A stretch of DNA of 64,000 nt from JAHCIE01 sp034431435 (GTDB lineage Bacteria; Chloroflexota; Anaerolineae; Epilineales; JAHCIE01). The notes beneath the pieces are model-generated. The model did no database searches and was not told the origin of the DNA. It saw only the letters and a program-made list of their open reading frames with translations. This document shows, one piece after another, positions 27,051 through 36,846 of this stretch (its first letter is position 1; each line of letters begins with the position of its first letter). Where the stretch lies: positions 62,001 to 126,000 of the forward strand of contig DAOUDG010000085.1 in NCBI GenBank assembly GCA_034431435.1, in the 5' to 3' direction. A program made the translations under genes and the position numbers.

Positions 27051-30000
27051 ATGTCCGTCAGTCGCGCCTTCGCGCTGCGTATCGTATTCGTCGTTGTCGC
27101 GGCCCTCACCCTTCTCACTCTCGCCGCCTGCCGCACCCAGACCCCCGACCCGCTGCCCACCGCAGCCGTCGCCACGGCCCCCGCGCCCCAGGCGCAGGCG
27201 ACCGCCGCTGATTCGGCCGCCACCGCCGTCGCCGCCGCGCCCACAAGCCAGGACACCACGGCCGTCCGTGCCCGCCCGACGCCGACGCCGGGCCGCATCG
27301 CGGGCCTGGGCCTGGCGAGCTTCGCCCGCGCCAGCGAGCCGCTCAAGATACTGACGACGCTGCCGGCTGACCAGGCTGACGGCGTGCCCGTTGGCGGTGC
27401 GGCGTGCCTGGACCCTCTGAAGGCTCGCGGCGCCGACTGCCCGCGCATCGTCGTCCAGTTCAATCATCCGGTCGTGCCGCTAACCGGTGTGGCCGACGCA
27501 GCGATGCTGCCTTCACCCATCACCCTCACCCCGGCCGCCCAGGGTAGGGGCGAGTGGCTCAACACATCGACCTACGTGTTCCGCCCCGACTCCCTACAGC
27601 CATCCACAAAGTACACGGTGACGGTGAACCCGATCAGCGATCTGGTCGGCGCGAAGCTCGACGCGCCCCAGCCCTTCAGCTTCACGACGGTCTACCCCGC
27701 CGTCTTGCGGCGACAACCCAGCGACGGCGCGGCGATGGTCAGCGCGACCCTGCCGATTAGCGTCACCTTCAACCAGGCCATGAACCAGGCCGACGCTCAG
27801 GCGGCCTTCAGCCTGCGCGCCGACGATGGCTCGCCAGTCCAGGGTGCGTTTCGCTGGCTGGGCAGCGACATGCTGTTCACGCCCCATCAACCGCTGGCTC
27901 GCGCCACTCGCTACACGGCGACGGTCAGGGCGGGGGCAAAGGACAGCGCGGGCCGCGAGGCCCTGCGCGCCGATACGACGTGGGGCTTCCAGACGGCTCC
28001 CGCGCCGGGCCTGGTGGCGAGCAACCCCGCCAACGGCTCGACCGCCACGCGGCGCGTGTACAATGTCGAGCTGACCTTCGCCAGCCCGATGGACCGCGAT
28101 AGCCTGCGCGTCGAAGTCACGCCGTCGGTGGGCACGCCGACCGTGTTCTGGTCCGATGAGAACAATATGAAGGCCCAGGTATCGGGCGACTTCCTGCCCT
28201 CGGCGGGCTACACGGTCGTCGTCAAGGGTGACGCCCGGACCCGCGACGGCGAGGCGCTGGGCCAGGATGTGACGCTGCGCTTCACCAACGGCCCCGCCGA
28301 GCCGCGTCTGGCGTTGGGTATCGGTGGCCAGGTCGCCACATACGACGCCAACCGCGCGCCAGCGCTGAGCATCGCCAGCATCAACGCGCCCCAGGCCGAC
28401 TTTCGCCTGTATCGCCTGCCCGACGCGGAGCTGCGGGGCCTGCTGGGGCGCGACTTCTACCAGGGCATCGAGAAGTACCAGCCCGCCCAGGCCAACCTGG
28501 TCCGCCAGTGGAGCGAACGCCTGGCGCCGGGTCTCGATGCGCCGGGGATCGTGACCACCACCCTGACTACCGACAAGGCGGCCCTGCCGGTGGGCGGCTA
28601 TCTGCTCACCACGGCATCGCCCCAGATCACCGAGCGCGGCGCGTTCGCCAACCGGCACGTGCTGGTCGTCTCACCCTACAATCTACTTCTCAAGCGAACC
28701 GACCGCGAGGCGCTGGTGTGGGCGACCGACCTCAAGACCGGCCAGCCTGTCGCCGGTCTGGCGCTGACTCTGTACGATGGCGGCAAGCGGGTACTCGGTC
28801 GCGCCACGACGGATGCCGAGGGCGTGGCGCGCTTCCAGTTCGCGCCCCTGGTGGACGCCTACGCCCCGCTGATTGCGCTGGCCGAGCAAGGCGGCAAGCT
28901 CGTGGGGATGGTAGGCGGCGAGTGGAGCGAGGGCATTAACCCCTACGACTTCCGCCTGGACAGCGCGGCGTCGCTGCCTGAGTACACCGGCCTGGTCTAT
29001 AGCGACCGACCGCTGTATCGCCCAGGGGATACCGTCCACCTCAAGGGCATCGTCCGCAAGGGCCGCGACGGCGCGTACGCCGTGCCGGGCGGCGAGACCG
29101 TGACCTTCCAGGTGCGCGACGGCCAGGGCCGCATCGTCTTCAAGCAGGCCCTGCCCATTACGGCCGCGGGGACGTTCGCCGCCGATGTGCTGCTGCCAGC
29201 GGCCGCCGCGCTGGGGACCTATGAGGCCACGGCCCTGTTCGGTCCGCCCCCTGCTTCCGACTCGGCGCACCCGCAGCCCAGCGCGAACTATCAGTTCCAG
29301 GCGCTCGAGTATCGGAAGCCGGAGTTCGACGTGACGGTCAAGATCGACAAGGACCAGGCCGTCGCGGGGGACACGGTCCATGTTAGCGCCGACACCGCCT
29401 ATTTCTTCGGCGGTCCCGTCGCCGACGCGAAGGTCCAGTGGCGGTTGTTGGTGGCCGACCGCCTGTACACGCCGCCCGATGATGTGCCAGGCTACTGGGA
29501 GTTCAACGACCTGGACCCCCTCGCCAACGCGCCCTTCCAGCGCGATCGGGGCGTGGTCAAACGCGGCACGGGCACGACCGACGCCCAGGGGCGATTCAGC
29601 GTCCAGGTTCCGACCAGCCTCGACAAGGACACCTTCGGCCAGACCTACACCCTGGAAGTCGAAGTCACCGACGCCAACGGCCAGGCGGTGGCAGGGCGGC
29701 GCAGCCTGCCCGTCTACCCCGGCGGCTTCCACGTTGGCGTCCGCCCTGCCAGCTACGTGGCGGCGACCGGCAAGCCACAGACGGTGGAGTTGCTCGCCCT
29801 GGACCTGGCGGGCAAGCCGCTCGCCAACCAGGCGCTGAGCGTGGCCGTCGTCCGCCGCGAGTGGCAGAACGTCCAGCAGCGGCAGCGCGACGGCCGCCTG
29901 GCGTGGACCGCCGTGCCCACAGACGCCCCTGTGACCAGCCTGACGGCCACGACCGACGCCCAGGGTCGCGCCAGCGTAAGCTACACGCCATCCCAGGCGG

Positions 30001-32912
30001 GTACGTATCGCCTCGTCGCGGAGGGCAGGGACGCCCAGGGCCGCGCGGTGCGCAGCGCGACCTACCAGTGGGTCACCGGGACAGACGCGGTGAGTTGGCG
30101 GTTGGGCAGCGCGGACCGCTTCAACCTGACGCCGGACAAGAAGAGCTACGCGCCGGGCGAGACGGCCCGCCTGCTGGCCCAGGTCCCCTTTGCTCCGGCT
30201 GAGGCGTTGTTGACGGTCGAGCGTGGCGGCATTCGCCAGGTCAGGCGGCTGACGCTGCCCACGACCAGCGAGATCATCGAGGTTCCCATCGGAGCCGACG
30301 CCGTGCCGAACCTGTACGTGTCACTGGCGGCGGTCCAGGGTGGCGACGACAAGGCGCTGCCCAAGTTCCGCCTGGGCTACAGCAACCTGGACGTGGCCCG
30401 CGACAGCAGGCTGCTGGACGTGACCCTGACGCCGGACAGGCCAGGCCCCTATCGCCCCGGCGACAGGCTGACCTACACCATTACGACGAAGGACGCCCAG
30501 GGCCAGCCCGTCCCGGCCGACCTGTCATTGGCCCTGGTGGACAAGGCGATCTTCAGCCTGGCCGAGGACGAGAGTCGCGACCCGGCCGACGTGTTCTACG
30601 GCCGCCAGCCACTGGGCGTGCAGACGGCGGCCAGCCTGACCCGCGATGTGAACCGCACGACCGCCCAGATCATCGACGGCGGCGGCTTCGGCGGCGGCGG
30701 CGGGGAGATGGCCCCCGTCGGACCGGTGCGCCAGGACTTCAAGGACACCGCGTTCTGGAAGGCCGACGTGACCACCGACGCCCAGGGCAAGGCGACCGTC
30801 GAGGTCACGCTGCCCGACAACCTGACCACGTGGGTGATGACGGCGCGCGGCGCCACGTCCGACACCCTGGTCGGGCAGGCGCGCGGCGAGACGCTCACGA
30901 CCCAGGACCTCATTGTCCGCCCGGCTCTGTCGCGTTTCCTGGTCCAGGGTGACGCCCTGCGCCTGTCGGCGGTGGTGCAGAATAACACCGACCGCGAGAT
31001 TCAGGCCCGCGTGATCGCCCAGACGACCGGCCTCGATGGCCAACTGGAGCCGCAACAGGTGCGCATCCCCGCCAGGGGCAAGGCGACGGTGGCCTGGGAC
31101 ACGGTGGTTGGTCCCGTAGCATCGGCAAGCGTGACCCTCGCCGCCGAGGGGGGTGGGTTGGCCGACACCGTGGCCGTCACGCTACCCGTGTACCAGACCG
31201 TCACGCCGGAGACGACGGGCACGGCGGGCGTAGTGACGGACCGCATCGCCGAGGACATCCGCGTGCCCGCCAATGCCGCGCCGACGCTGGGCGGCCTGGC
31301 GATTCAGCTCGACCCGTCGCTGGCGGCGGTCAGAGCCGACGGCCTCAAGTACCTGGAGGCCAACGACCTGGCCTCCGCTGAGGCAATGGTCAGCCGGTTC
31401 CTGCCCAGCGTTGCCTCGGTGCAGGCTGCCAGCGCGATGGGCCTGCCGGTGGACCGCCCCGCTCTGGAGGAGCGCGTCGCCGCCGACGCGCAGCGTCTGT
31501 ACACGGCGCAGAATCCCGATGGTGGCTGGGGCTGGTGGCAGGGGGAGACCTCCAACACCTTCCTGAGCGCCTATGTCCTGTACGGCCTGACTCTGGCCCA
31601 GCGCAACGGCTTTACCATCGCCAGCAACGTCGTCGAGCGCGCCCAGAACTACCTGACCCAGGCGGTGGCTGCGCCGCCGGATACGGGCACGCGCGGCGCG
31701 CTCAGCCAGCGAGCCTTTGCCCTGTATGCCCTGGCCGAGAGCGGCCGCCCCGACGTCGTGAGGAGCATCGCGCTATACAACATCCGCGACCAGATGAGCC
31801 TGTATGGACAGGCCTACCTGTTGCTGGCGCTCGACAGGGCCGACGCGGCGGGGCAGGCGCAGCGCATCCAGGCCATCGCCCGCACCCTGGCCGACAACGT
31901 GAAGGCCGGGGCGACCGGCGCGCATTGGGAGGAGAGCGTTCCCAACCCGACGACCATGAACACCGACACGCGCACCACCGCCCTGGCGCTCATGGCGCTG
32001 GCCCGCGTCAACCCGCAGGATGCGACGCTGCCCAACGTGGTGCGCTGGCTGATGAGCGCGCGTACGGTGGACGGCGGCTGGCGCACGACGCAGGAGACGG
32101 CGTGGGCGCTGCTGGCCCTGGCCGAGTACATGCGCGGCCGCGACGAGAAGGACAGCGCGTACCGCTACTCGGTCGGCCTGAACGGCAAGGACCTCACGAC
32201 CGGGCAGGTGAGCGCAGGCAACCTGGCCGAGTCGCAGCGGGTGTTCCAGCCGCTCCAGGACTTGCAGGCCACCGTTGGTAACAACCTGACCCTGACCAAG
32301 GAGGGCAGAGGCAACCTGTACTACATGGCTCACCTGACGACCTACGTCCCCGCCGAGCAGACCCCCGCCCTCGACAAGGGCATCCTGGTGGGGCGGCAGT
32401 ATCTGGCGGTGGACCCCGCTACGCTCAAGCCGACCGGCAAGGCCGCCGAGAGCGTCAGGGTCGGCGACTACGTGCTGGCGAGAATCACCCTGGTCGCGCC
32501 GGAAACGCTGCACTACGTCGTTGTCGAGGATCCGCTGCCGGCCGGCTTCGAGGCCGTCGATGTGAGCCTGCGCACGGCCAGCCAGGCGGCCCAGCGGCCG
32601 ACGCTCCATCAGGGCGAGCCGACGCCTGCGCCGATGGCTGGGGCGGCCGGCGTGGGCGGCGGCGAGAACGCGCCTATCCAGACCTTCGACCAGCCCTACT
32701 GGTCGTTCTGGACCCACTCCGAGGTGCGCGACAATCGGGTGGCGCTGTACGCGACACAAGTATCGCCGGGCGTCTACGAGTATACCTACCTGATGCGCGC
32801 GGCGGCGCCGGGTCAGTTCAAGGCCCTGCCTGCTACCGCCTACGAGATGTACTTCCCGGAGCGTTTCGGCCGCTCGGCGGCGGCCAGCTTCCCCATCGCG
32901 CCAGCGGAGTGA
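27051..32912 (+). CDS. Alpha-2-macroglobulin family lipoprotein lacking the thioester
   Basis: 1953 residues from ATG 27051, placed 5 nt after GGAGG. The signal peptide ends in the lipobox LAAC, so it is an anchored lipoprotein. Bacterial macroglobulin parts follow in order: Ig-like MG domains, the YSDRPLYRPGDTVHLKG block near 650, a Gly-rich bait-like stretch near 1210 (GGGFGGGGGEM), the A2M domain near 1235-1320 (AFWKADVTTDAQGKATVEV), a thioester-domain helix bundle (NPDGGWGWW), and the C-terminal receptor-like domain. Where the thioester C-x-E-Q is expected, between YLEANDLA and SRFLP, the residues are S1442-A-E-A1445. Protease trapping without covalent attachment is the likely role. The PbpC gene often paired with such proteins is absent here. 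Confidence 0.9.
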   Translation: MSVSRAFALRIVFVVVAALTLLTLAACRTQTPDPLPTAAVATAPAPQAQATAADSAATAVAAAPTSQDTTAVRARPTPTPGRIAGLGLASFARASEPLKILTTLPADQADGVPVGGAACLDPLKARGADCPRIVVQFNHPVVPLTGVADAAMLPSPITLTPAAQGRGEWLNTSTYVFRPDSLQPSTKYTVTVNPISDLVGAKLDAPQPFSFTTVYPAVLRRQPSDGAAMVSATLPISVTFNQAMNQADAQAAFSLRADDGSPVQGAFRWLGSDMLFTPHQPLARATRYTATVRAGAKDSAGREALRADTTWGFQTAPAPGLVASNPANGSTATRRVYNVELTFASPMDRDSLRVEVTPSVGTPTVFWSDENNMKAQVSGDFLPSAGYTVVVKGDARTRDGEALGQDVTLRFTNGPAEPRLALGIGGQVATYDANRAPALSIASINAPQADFRLYRLPDAELRGLLGRDFYQGIEKYQPAQANLVRQWSERLAPGLDAPGIVTTTLTTDKAALPVGGYLLTTASPQITERGAFANRHVLVVSPYNLLLKRTDREALVWATDLKTGQPVAGLALTLYDGGKRVLGRATTDAEGVARFQFAPLVDAYAPLIALAEQGGKLVGMVGGEWSEGINPYDFRLDSAASLPEYTGLVYSDRPLYRPGDTVHLKGIVRKGRDGAYAVPGGETVTFQVRDGQGRIVFKQALPITAAGTFAADVLLPAAAALGTYEATALFGPPPASDSAHPQPSANYQFQALEYRKPEFDVTVKIDKDQAVAGDTVHVSADTAYFFGGPVADAKVQWRLLVADRLYTPPDDVPGYWEFNDLDPLANAPFQRDRGVVKRGTGTTDAQGRFSVQVPTSLDKDTFGQTYTLEVEVTDANGQAVAGRRSLPVYPGGFHVGVRPASYVAATGKPQTVELLALDLAGKPLANQALSVAVVRREWQNVQQRQRDGRLAWTAVPTDAPVTSLTATTDAQGRASVSYTPSQAGTYRLVAEGRDAQGRAVRSATYQWVTGTDAVSWRLGSADRFNLTPDKKSYAPGETARLLAQVPFAPAEALLTVERGGIRQVRRLTLPTTSEIIEVPIGADAVPNLYVSLAAVQGGDDKALPKFRLGYSNLDVARDSRLLDVTLTPDRPGPYRPGDRLTYTITTKDAQGQPVPADLSLALVDKAIFSLAEDESRDPADVFYGRQPLGVQTAASLTRDVNRTTAQIIDGGGFGGGGGEMAPVGPVRQDFKDTAFWKADVTTDAQGKATVEVTLPDNLTTWVMTARGATSDTLVGQARGETLTTQDLIVRPALSRFLVQGDALRLSAVVQNNTDREIQARVIAQTTGLDGQLEPQQVRIPARGKATVAWDTVVGPVASASVTLAAEGGGLADTVAVTLPVYQTVTPETTGTAGVVTDRIAEDIRVPANAAPTLGGLAIQLDPSLAAVRADGLKYLEANDLASAEAMVSRFLPSVASVQAASAMGLPVDRPALEERVAADAQRLYTAQNPDGGWGWWQGETSNTFLSAYVLYGLTLAQRNGFTIASNVVERAQNYLTQAVAAPPDTGTRGALSQRAFALYALAESGRPDVVRSIALYNIRDQMSLYGQAYLLLALDRADAAGQAQRIQAIARTLADNVKAGATGAHWEESVPNPTTMNTDTRTTALALMALARVNPQDATLPNVVRWLMSARTVDGGWRTTQETAWALLALAEYMRGRDEKDSAYRYSVGLNGKDLTTGQVSAGNLAESQRVFQPLQDLQATVGNNLTLTKEGRGNLYYMAHLTTYVPAEQTPALDKGILVGRQYLAVDPATLKPTGKAAESVRVGDYVLARITLVAPETLHYVVVEDPLPAGFEAVDVSLRTASQAAQRPTLHQGEPTPAPMAGAAGVGGGENAPIQTFDQPYWSFWTHSEVRDNRVALYATQVSPGVYEYTYLMRAAAPGQFKALPATAYEMYFPERFGRSAAASFPIAPAE

Positions 32913-32934
32913 CAGCAGACGAGCAGAGCCGAAG

Positions 32935-32975
32935 GACCAGGGACCAGTCAGATATGCTCTGGCTGGTCTCTGGTC
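32935..32975 (+). terminator. Hairpin terminator after the macroglobulin gene
   Basis: Arms of 13 bases, GACCAGGGACCAG and CTGGTCTCTGGTC, pair with one mismatch around a 15-nt loop, 23 nt after the stop codon. No poly-U follows. Confidence 0.55.
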
Positions 32976-33087
32976 GCTTCAGGCGGCTTCACAATCTCCC
33001 GATAGGCGCTTCACATTGTCCTAACACGTTCCTGGTATCCTGGCGACATCACCGACACACGATTGTCGCACACAGTAGGACAGGAAC

Positions 33088-33618
33088 ATGGACAAGCTAG
33101 CCGCCCCCCGCAACCGTAACAAGGTCAACCTCGCCCTTGACATTGCCATCTTTGGCGCGGTCCTCGCCGCCCTCCAGCCCCGCCTGACCGGCATGGCGAT
33201 CCACGAGTGGCTGGGCATCGCCTTCGGCGTAGGCATCGTCACCCACCTGCTGCTCCACTGGCAGTGGATTGTCGAGGTGACGAAGCGCTTCCTCGCCAGG
33301 ACATCGTGGTCCGCGCGGGTCAACTACGTCCTCAATGGCTTGCTCTTCATCGACATGACCGTCATCATCTTCACCGGTCTCATGATCTCCAAAGTGGCCC
33401 TGCCCAGCCTCGGCCTCCAGGTGGCGCAAGGCTTCGCCTGGCGCTCGTTGCACGGCCAGGCGTCCGACGTCGCCGTATTCCTCGTCGGCCTGCACGTGGC
33501 TCTACACTGGAAGTGGATCGTGAACACAATCAAGCGTTACGTGATCGCGCCCCTGCTCCCCGGTCGCCACCTGCTGCAGCTTAGCCTGACCGCGCGCCAG
33601 CCTCAGAAGGAGGCCTAG
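33088..33618 (+). CDS. DUF4405-type four-helix membrane protein, possible b-type cytochrome
   Basis: 176 residues with four hydrophobic helices. Paired His motifs HEWLGI, THLLLHWQW, LHGQASD and LHVALHWKW sit near the helix ends, as in cytochrome b561-like and DUF4405 membrane proteins, so heme b binding is plausible. A ribosome binding site AGGA lies just before the ATG. The next gene begins one base after its stop. A link to electron transfer is inferred from the His pairs only. Confidence 0.75.
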   Translation: MDKLAAPRNRNKVNLALDIAIFGAVLAALQPRLTGMAIHEWLGIAFGVGIVTHLLLHWQWIVEVTKRFLARTSWSARVNYVLNGLLFIDMTVIIFTGLMISKVALPSLGLQVAQGFAWRSLHGQASDVAVFLVGLHVALHWKWIVNTIKRYVIAPLLPGRHLLQLSLTARQPQKEA

Positions 33619-33619
33619 C

Positions 33620-34012
33620 ATGAAACTCATCGCCCGCATCGCCGTCATCCTCGCCTTTGCCCTGCTCGTTGTCGGCGCGACCGTAGCTCTCAATTCGTCC
33701 CGTTTGACGACTATGCCCGCCCCGCCTGTCAGTATCAGTCAGGCGAGCGGCCAGACTGAGAGTGTCGCCCTCGACGGCCAGAGCGCCACAACCGCGAGCA
33801 ACACCCAGGCCGGGCAGGTCGCCACCGTCAGCGACACCCCTCCAGGCGCGCCCCCCGCCGGCGCCGGCCACCAGGAAGGAGGCAGCCAGGGCTGGCAGGG
33901 CATCCTCAAGAACGTCGCCGTCATGGCCGGTCTGGTGGCCGCGGTCGACATCATCACCCGCCTGCTGCGCCGCGTCCGCCCTCGTCCGCGGGCGGCTTCT
34001 CACGCCAGTTGA
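33620..34012 (+). CDS. Small bitopic membrane protein of unknown function
   Basis: 130 residues. The first ~25 form a membrane anchor or signal peptide, residues ~30-90 are Ser/Thr/Gln/Gly-rich and probably disordered, and a second hydrophobic helix (~98-113) precedes a basic tail (RLLRRVRPRPR). I do not recognise a family. AAGGAGG ends just ahead of the ATG, and the gap to the DUF4405 gene is one base, so the two are probably made together and may form a complex. Confidence 0.65.
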   Translation: MKLIARIAVILAFALLVVGATVALNSSRLTTMPAPPVSISQASGQTESVALDGQSATTASNTQAGQVATVSDTPPGAPPAGAGHQEGGSQGWQGILKNVAVMAGLVAAVDIITRLLRRVRPRPRAASHAS

Positions 34013-34017
34013 TGGAG

Positions 34018-34060
34018 TTGGCAGACCTGCCAGGTTTCCAGGACCTGCCAGGTCTGCCAA
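34018..34060 (+). terminator. Strong hairpin between the DUF4405 pair and the two-component genes
   Basis: Two 18-base arms (34018-34035 and 34043-34060) pair with a single mismatch around a 7-nt loop, six bases after the preceding stop. The arms are built from repeats of the word ACCTGCCAGG. It has no U-run but should fold very stably. Confidence 0.6.
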
Positions 34061-34123
34061 CAACAGGTAGCCGCTTGTCATCTGTCGCTATCTGTCAGAT
34101 AATGCTAAGAAGAAGGCGCGACT

Positions 34124-34897
34124 ATGCTATTCAACCCAGAGATTATGACCGCGGACGACCGCAGCGCGCCCGCATCGGAAGTCAGGTCCATGCCCCAGAC
34201 CATTCTCATCATCGACGACGAAACCCGGCTGCGCGCGATGCTGCGTGTCTACCTGGAGCAGGAGGGCTACCGCGTTGCGGAGGCTGCCAACGGGCGTGAG
34301 GGGCTGTACGTTGCCCGCTACGAGAAACCCGACCTGATCATCCTGGACCTGATGATGCCTGAGATGAACGGCTACGATTTCGTCCGCGCTTACGGCAAGG
34401 AAGGCGCTGCCCCCATCATCATGCTGACGGCGAAGGTCGAGGACCAGGACAAGATTCTCGGCCTGGAGTTGGGGGCGGACGATTACGTTACCAAGCCCTT
34501 CAATGTCCGCGAGTTGCTGGCTCGCGTGCGCGCCGTCCTGCGTCGCCAACAGCGCGCTGCCGCCGAGCCGGAGGTGCTACGCGTGGCGGACATCACCCTC
34601 GACCGCTCCACCGCCACCGTCAAAGTGGCCGACCGGGCGGTTGACCTGACCCCTTCGGAGTTCGAGATCCTCGCCACGCTGATGAGCGCGCCGGGGCGTG
34701 TCTTCTCGCGCCTCGACCTCCTCGACCGAATGGCGGGTGACGCCTACGAAGGCTACGAGCGCACCATTGATGTTCACATTCGCAACCTGCGCACCAAGAT
34801 TGAGGCGGACCCCCGCCACCCCACCTACGTTGAGACGGTGTACGGCATGGGATACCGCTTCGCCGCGCAGGATAGCGGGGCCGGCGGCTCCACGTAG
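34124..34897 (+). CDS. OmpR/PhoB-family response regulator
   Basis: 257 residues. The receiver domain carries the acidic pair IIDDE, the phospho-acceptor Asp in IILDLMMPEMNGYD, and the conserved Lys in VTKPFN. A winged-helix domain follows (LTPSEFEILATLMSAPGRVFSRLDLLD ... YVETVYGMGYRF). I keep the ATG at 34124 because AGAAGG lies eight bases upstream; the domain itself begins at a second Met (34190), which is a possible start. The kinase gene follows after 6 nt. Confidence 0.9.
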   Translation: MLFNPEIMTADDRSAPASEVRSMPQTILIIDDETRLRAMLRVYLEQEGYRVAEAANGREGLYVARYEKPDLIILDLMMPEMNGYDFVRAYGKEGAAPIIMLTAKVEDQDKILGLELGADDYVTKPFNVRELLARVRAVLRRQQRAAAEPEVLRVADITLDRSTATVKVADRAVDLTPSEFEILATLMSAPGRVFSRLDLLDRMAGDAYEGYERTIDVHIRNLRTKIEADPRHPTYVETVYGMGYRFAAQDSGAGGST

Positions 34898-34903
34898 GCG
34901 GCC

Positions 34904-36259
34904 ATGCGCTCCCTGACCTGGAAGCTTACCCTCGCCTTTGTCGTGGTCGGCGTCGCGGGCGCCGTGCTGGTCGCCATCCTGGTCGGCCAGCGGACGCGCT
35001 CCGAGTTCGACCGCTTCGCCTCGTCCCGTGACCAGAATGTCCTGATCACCGCGCTGGGCGATTACTATGCCGCTACCGGCAGCTGGGACAATGTGCGGTC
35101 GATGCTCAACGGCGCGCCGCCCCTCGACCGCTACATTCGAGGCGTGACCCTGGTCGATGCCAACCGTGTTGCCGTGCTGGGCAGCCCCGCCTACCCCGCC
35201 GGCCAGGTTGTCCCCGACCAGGCTATCGCGACAGGCACAGCCGTCACGTCCAACGGGCAGATTGTCGGCTACGTGATTCCCCTCAACAATCCGGACCGCA
35301 CGCCGGAGCCAGGGCCGCCGCCACCCGACGTGCTGTTTCTGCAACGGGTTGCCTGGGCAACGGCGGCCAGCGCTGTCATCGCGGCCCTGGTTGCCCTCGC
35401 CCTCGGTGTCCTGCTGGCGCGCAGCCTGACCCGCCCGTTGCGGGAGTTGACGGCGGCGACCCAGGCCATGGCGAGCGGCGCGCTAGACCAGCGGGTGATG
35501 GTTCGCTCGCGCGACGAGATCGGCGAACTGGCGGTGTCGTTCAATCAGATGAGCGCGGACCTGGCTCGCGCCAGCCAGCTACGGAAACAGATGACGGCCG
35601 ACCTGGCCCACGACCTGCGCACGCCGCTGAGTATCCTGCGCGGCTATACCGAAGGCCTGCAAGATGGTCGCCTGCAAGGCTCGACCACCGTGTACACGGT
35701 CATGCACGGTGAGGTCGAACACCTGCAACACCTGGTCGAGGACCTGCGCTTGCTGTCATTGGCCGATGCCGGTGAATTGCGCCTGCACCGCCGCGCCGTC
35801 GACCCGACCGCCTTACTGGAACGCACCGGTCTAGCCTACATTGTCCAGGCTGAGCAACAAGGCCTGGAACTGCGCGTCGATGCCAGCGATGATCTGCCGT
35901 CCATCGATGTGGATACCGACCGCATGACCCAGGTTCTCAATAATCTCGTCTCCAACGCCCTGCGCCACACCCATGCCGGGGCGATCGTGCTGACCGCCGT
36001 GCGCGACGGTCAGGATGTCGTCCTGGGCGTCAGCGACACAGGCGCGGGCATCGCGGCCGACGACCTGCCCTTTATCTTCGACCGTTTCTATCGGGTCGAC
36101 AAGGCGCGCCAACGGGATGATGGCGACGCCTCCGGCCTGGGTCTCGCCATTGCCAAGGCCATCGTAGAGGCCCACGGCGGTACGCTGACGGTCGATTCCG
36201 CCGCCGGCCGAGGCTCGACGTTTAGCATCCGCCTCCCCGCCGCGACGCGCCCCACCTAG
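34904..36259 (+). CDS. Sensor histidine kinase
   Basis: 451 residues. Transmembrane helix ~8-28, an outer sensor stretch (~30-148) of no family I recognise, a second helix (~150-172), HAMP (~173-225), HisKA with the phospho-His in LAHDLRTPLS, and the ATPase boxes NNLVSNALRHT, VSDTGAGI and GLGLAIAKAIVEAHGG. It phosphorylates the regulator encoded 6 nt upstream. The signal is unknown. Confidence 0.92.
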   Translation: MRSLTWKLTLAFVVVGVAGAVLVAILVGQRTRSEFDRFASSRDQNVLITALGDYYAATGSWDNVRSMLNGAPPLDRYIRGVTLVDANRVAVLGSPAYPAGQVVPDQAIATGTAVTSNGQIVGYVIPLNNPDRTPEPGPPPPDVLFLQRVAWATAASAVIAALVALALGVLLARSLTRPLRELTAATQAMASGALDQRVMVRSRDEIGELAVSFNQMSADLARASQLRKQMTADLAHDLRTPLSILRGYTEGLQDGRLQGSTTVYTVMHGEVEHLQHLVEDLRLLSLADAGELRLHRRAVDPTALLERTGLAYIVQAEQQGLELRVDASDDLPSIDVDTDRMTQVLNNLVSNALRHTHAGAIVLTAVRDGQDVVLGVSDTGAGIAADDLPFIFDRFYRVDKARQRDDGDASGLGLAIAKAIVEAHGGTLTVDSAAGRGSTFSIRLPAATRPT

Positions 36260-36302
36260 TTCTTGTAGCGGGGCATACTCCCTGCCAGGAGGATTACCTG
36301 CC

Positions 36303-36713
36303 ATGAACCCACGTCGGCCCATCCGCCGCTTCGACGTGTTTGCTGAATACAACCGCCTGCGCGCCCTCAAGAAGGGCATGGACGATGCTCACGCCAGGGG
36401 CTACGGCCTGTGGGTCGCCAAGGTCGTCGCCAGTGGCGGTGGCCGCCACGTCGCCGGCCAGGAGCCGCACCACCCCGGCAGCGAGGGCGGTGAGCCGCGC
36501 GAGCAACGACCCGCCGAGGCCGCCGAGTGGCACGAACTGAGCGGCGAGCCGCAGACCGACGCCCTGTTCGACAAGGAGATCGTCCAGCGCATGGGCGCGG
36601 ACTTCTACCGCGACGTGTTCGCGCCCGCCCTCGCCGTCGCTTTCGCCCAGGGCAAGAGCTACGAGAGCATCCGCGACACCATCCGCAAGGAGTGGCAGCC
36701 GGAGAAGCCGTAG
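36303..36713 (+). CDS. Conserved-looking hypothetical protein
   Basis: 136 residues, soluble and highly charged. An N-terminal basic helix (RRFDVFAEYNRLRALKKGMDDAHARGYGLWVAKVVAS) is followed by a Gly/His/Glu-rich linker (~48-75) and a C-terminal helical part (FYRDVFAPALAVAFAQGKSYESI). CCAGGAGGATTACC precedes the ATG and codon use matches neighbours, so it is a real gene. I do not recognise its function. Confidence 0.65.
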   Translation: MNPRRPIRRFDVFAEYNRLRALKKGMDDAHARGYGLWVAKVVASGGGRHVAGQEPHHPGSEGGEPREQRPAEAAEWHELSGEPQTDALFDKEIVQRMGADFYRDVFAPALAVAFAQGKSYESIRDTIRKEWQPEKP

Positions 36714-36789
36714 AGCGTGGAGCGTGGGGCGCAGGGCGTGACACGCGAGAACCAACGACGCGGCTCACGGTTCGCGCACCACGCCCCAC

Positions 36790-36818
36790 TTGCGCCAGAT
36801 ACCCGCCGCGTCTACAAT
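36790..36818 (+). promoter_or_regulatory. Promoter candidate ahead of the SDR gene
   Basis: TTGCGC (36790-36795) and TACAAT (36813-36818) are spaced by 17 nt. The predicted start near 36825 leaves a 22-nt leader with GGGAGG before the GTG at 36847. Confidence 0.4.
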
Positions 36819-36846
36819 CCCCGCATCCTGACGCGGGAGGCGCGGC

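Noticed and set aside
36719..36750. GAGCGTGGAGCGTGGGGCG repeats between the hypothetical gene and the SDR
   Set aside because: Short imperfect GC-rich repetition without symmetry or further copies; probably compositional.
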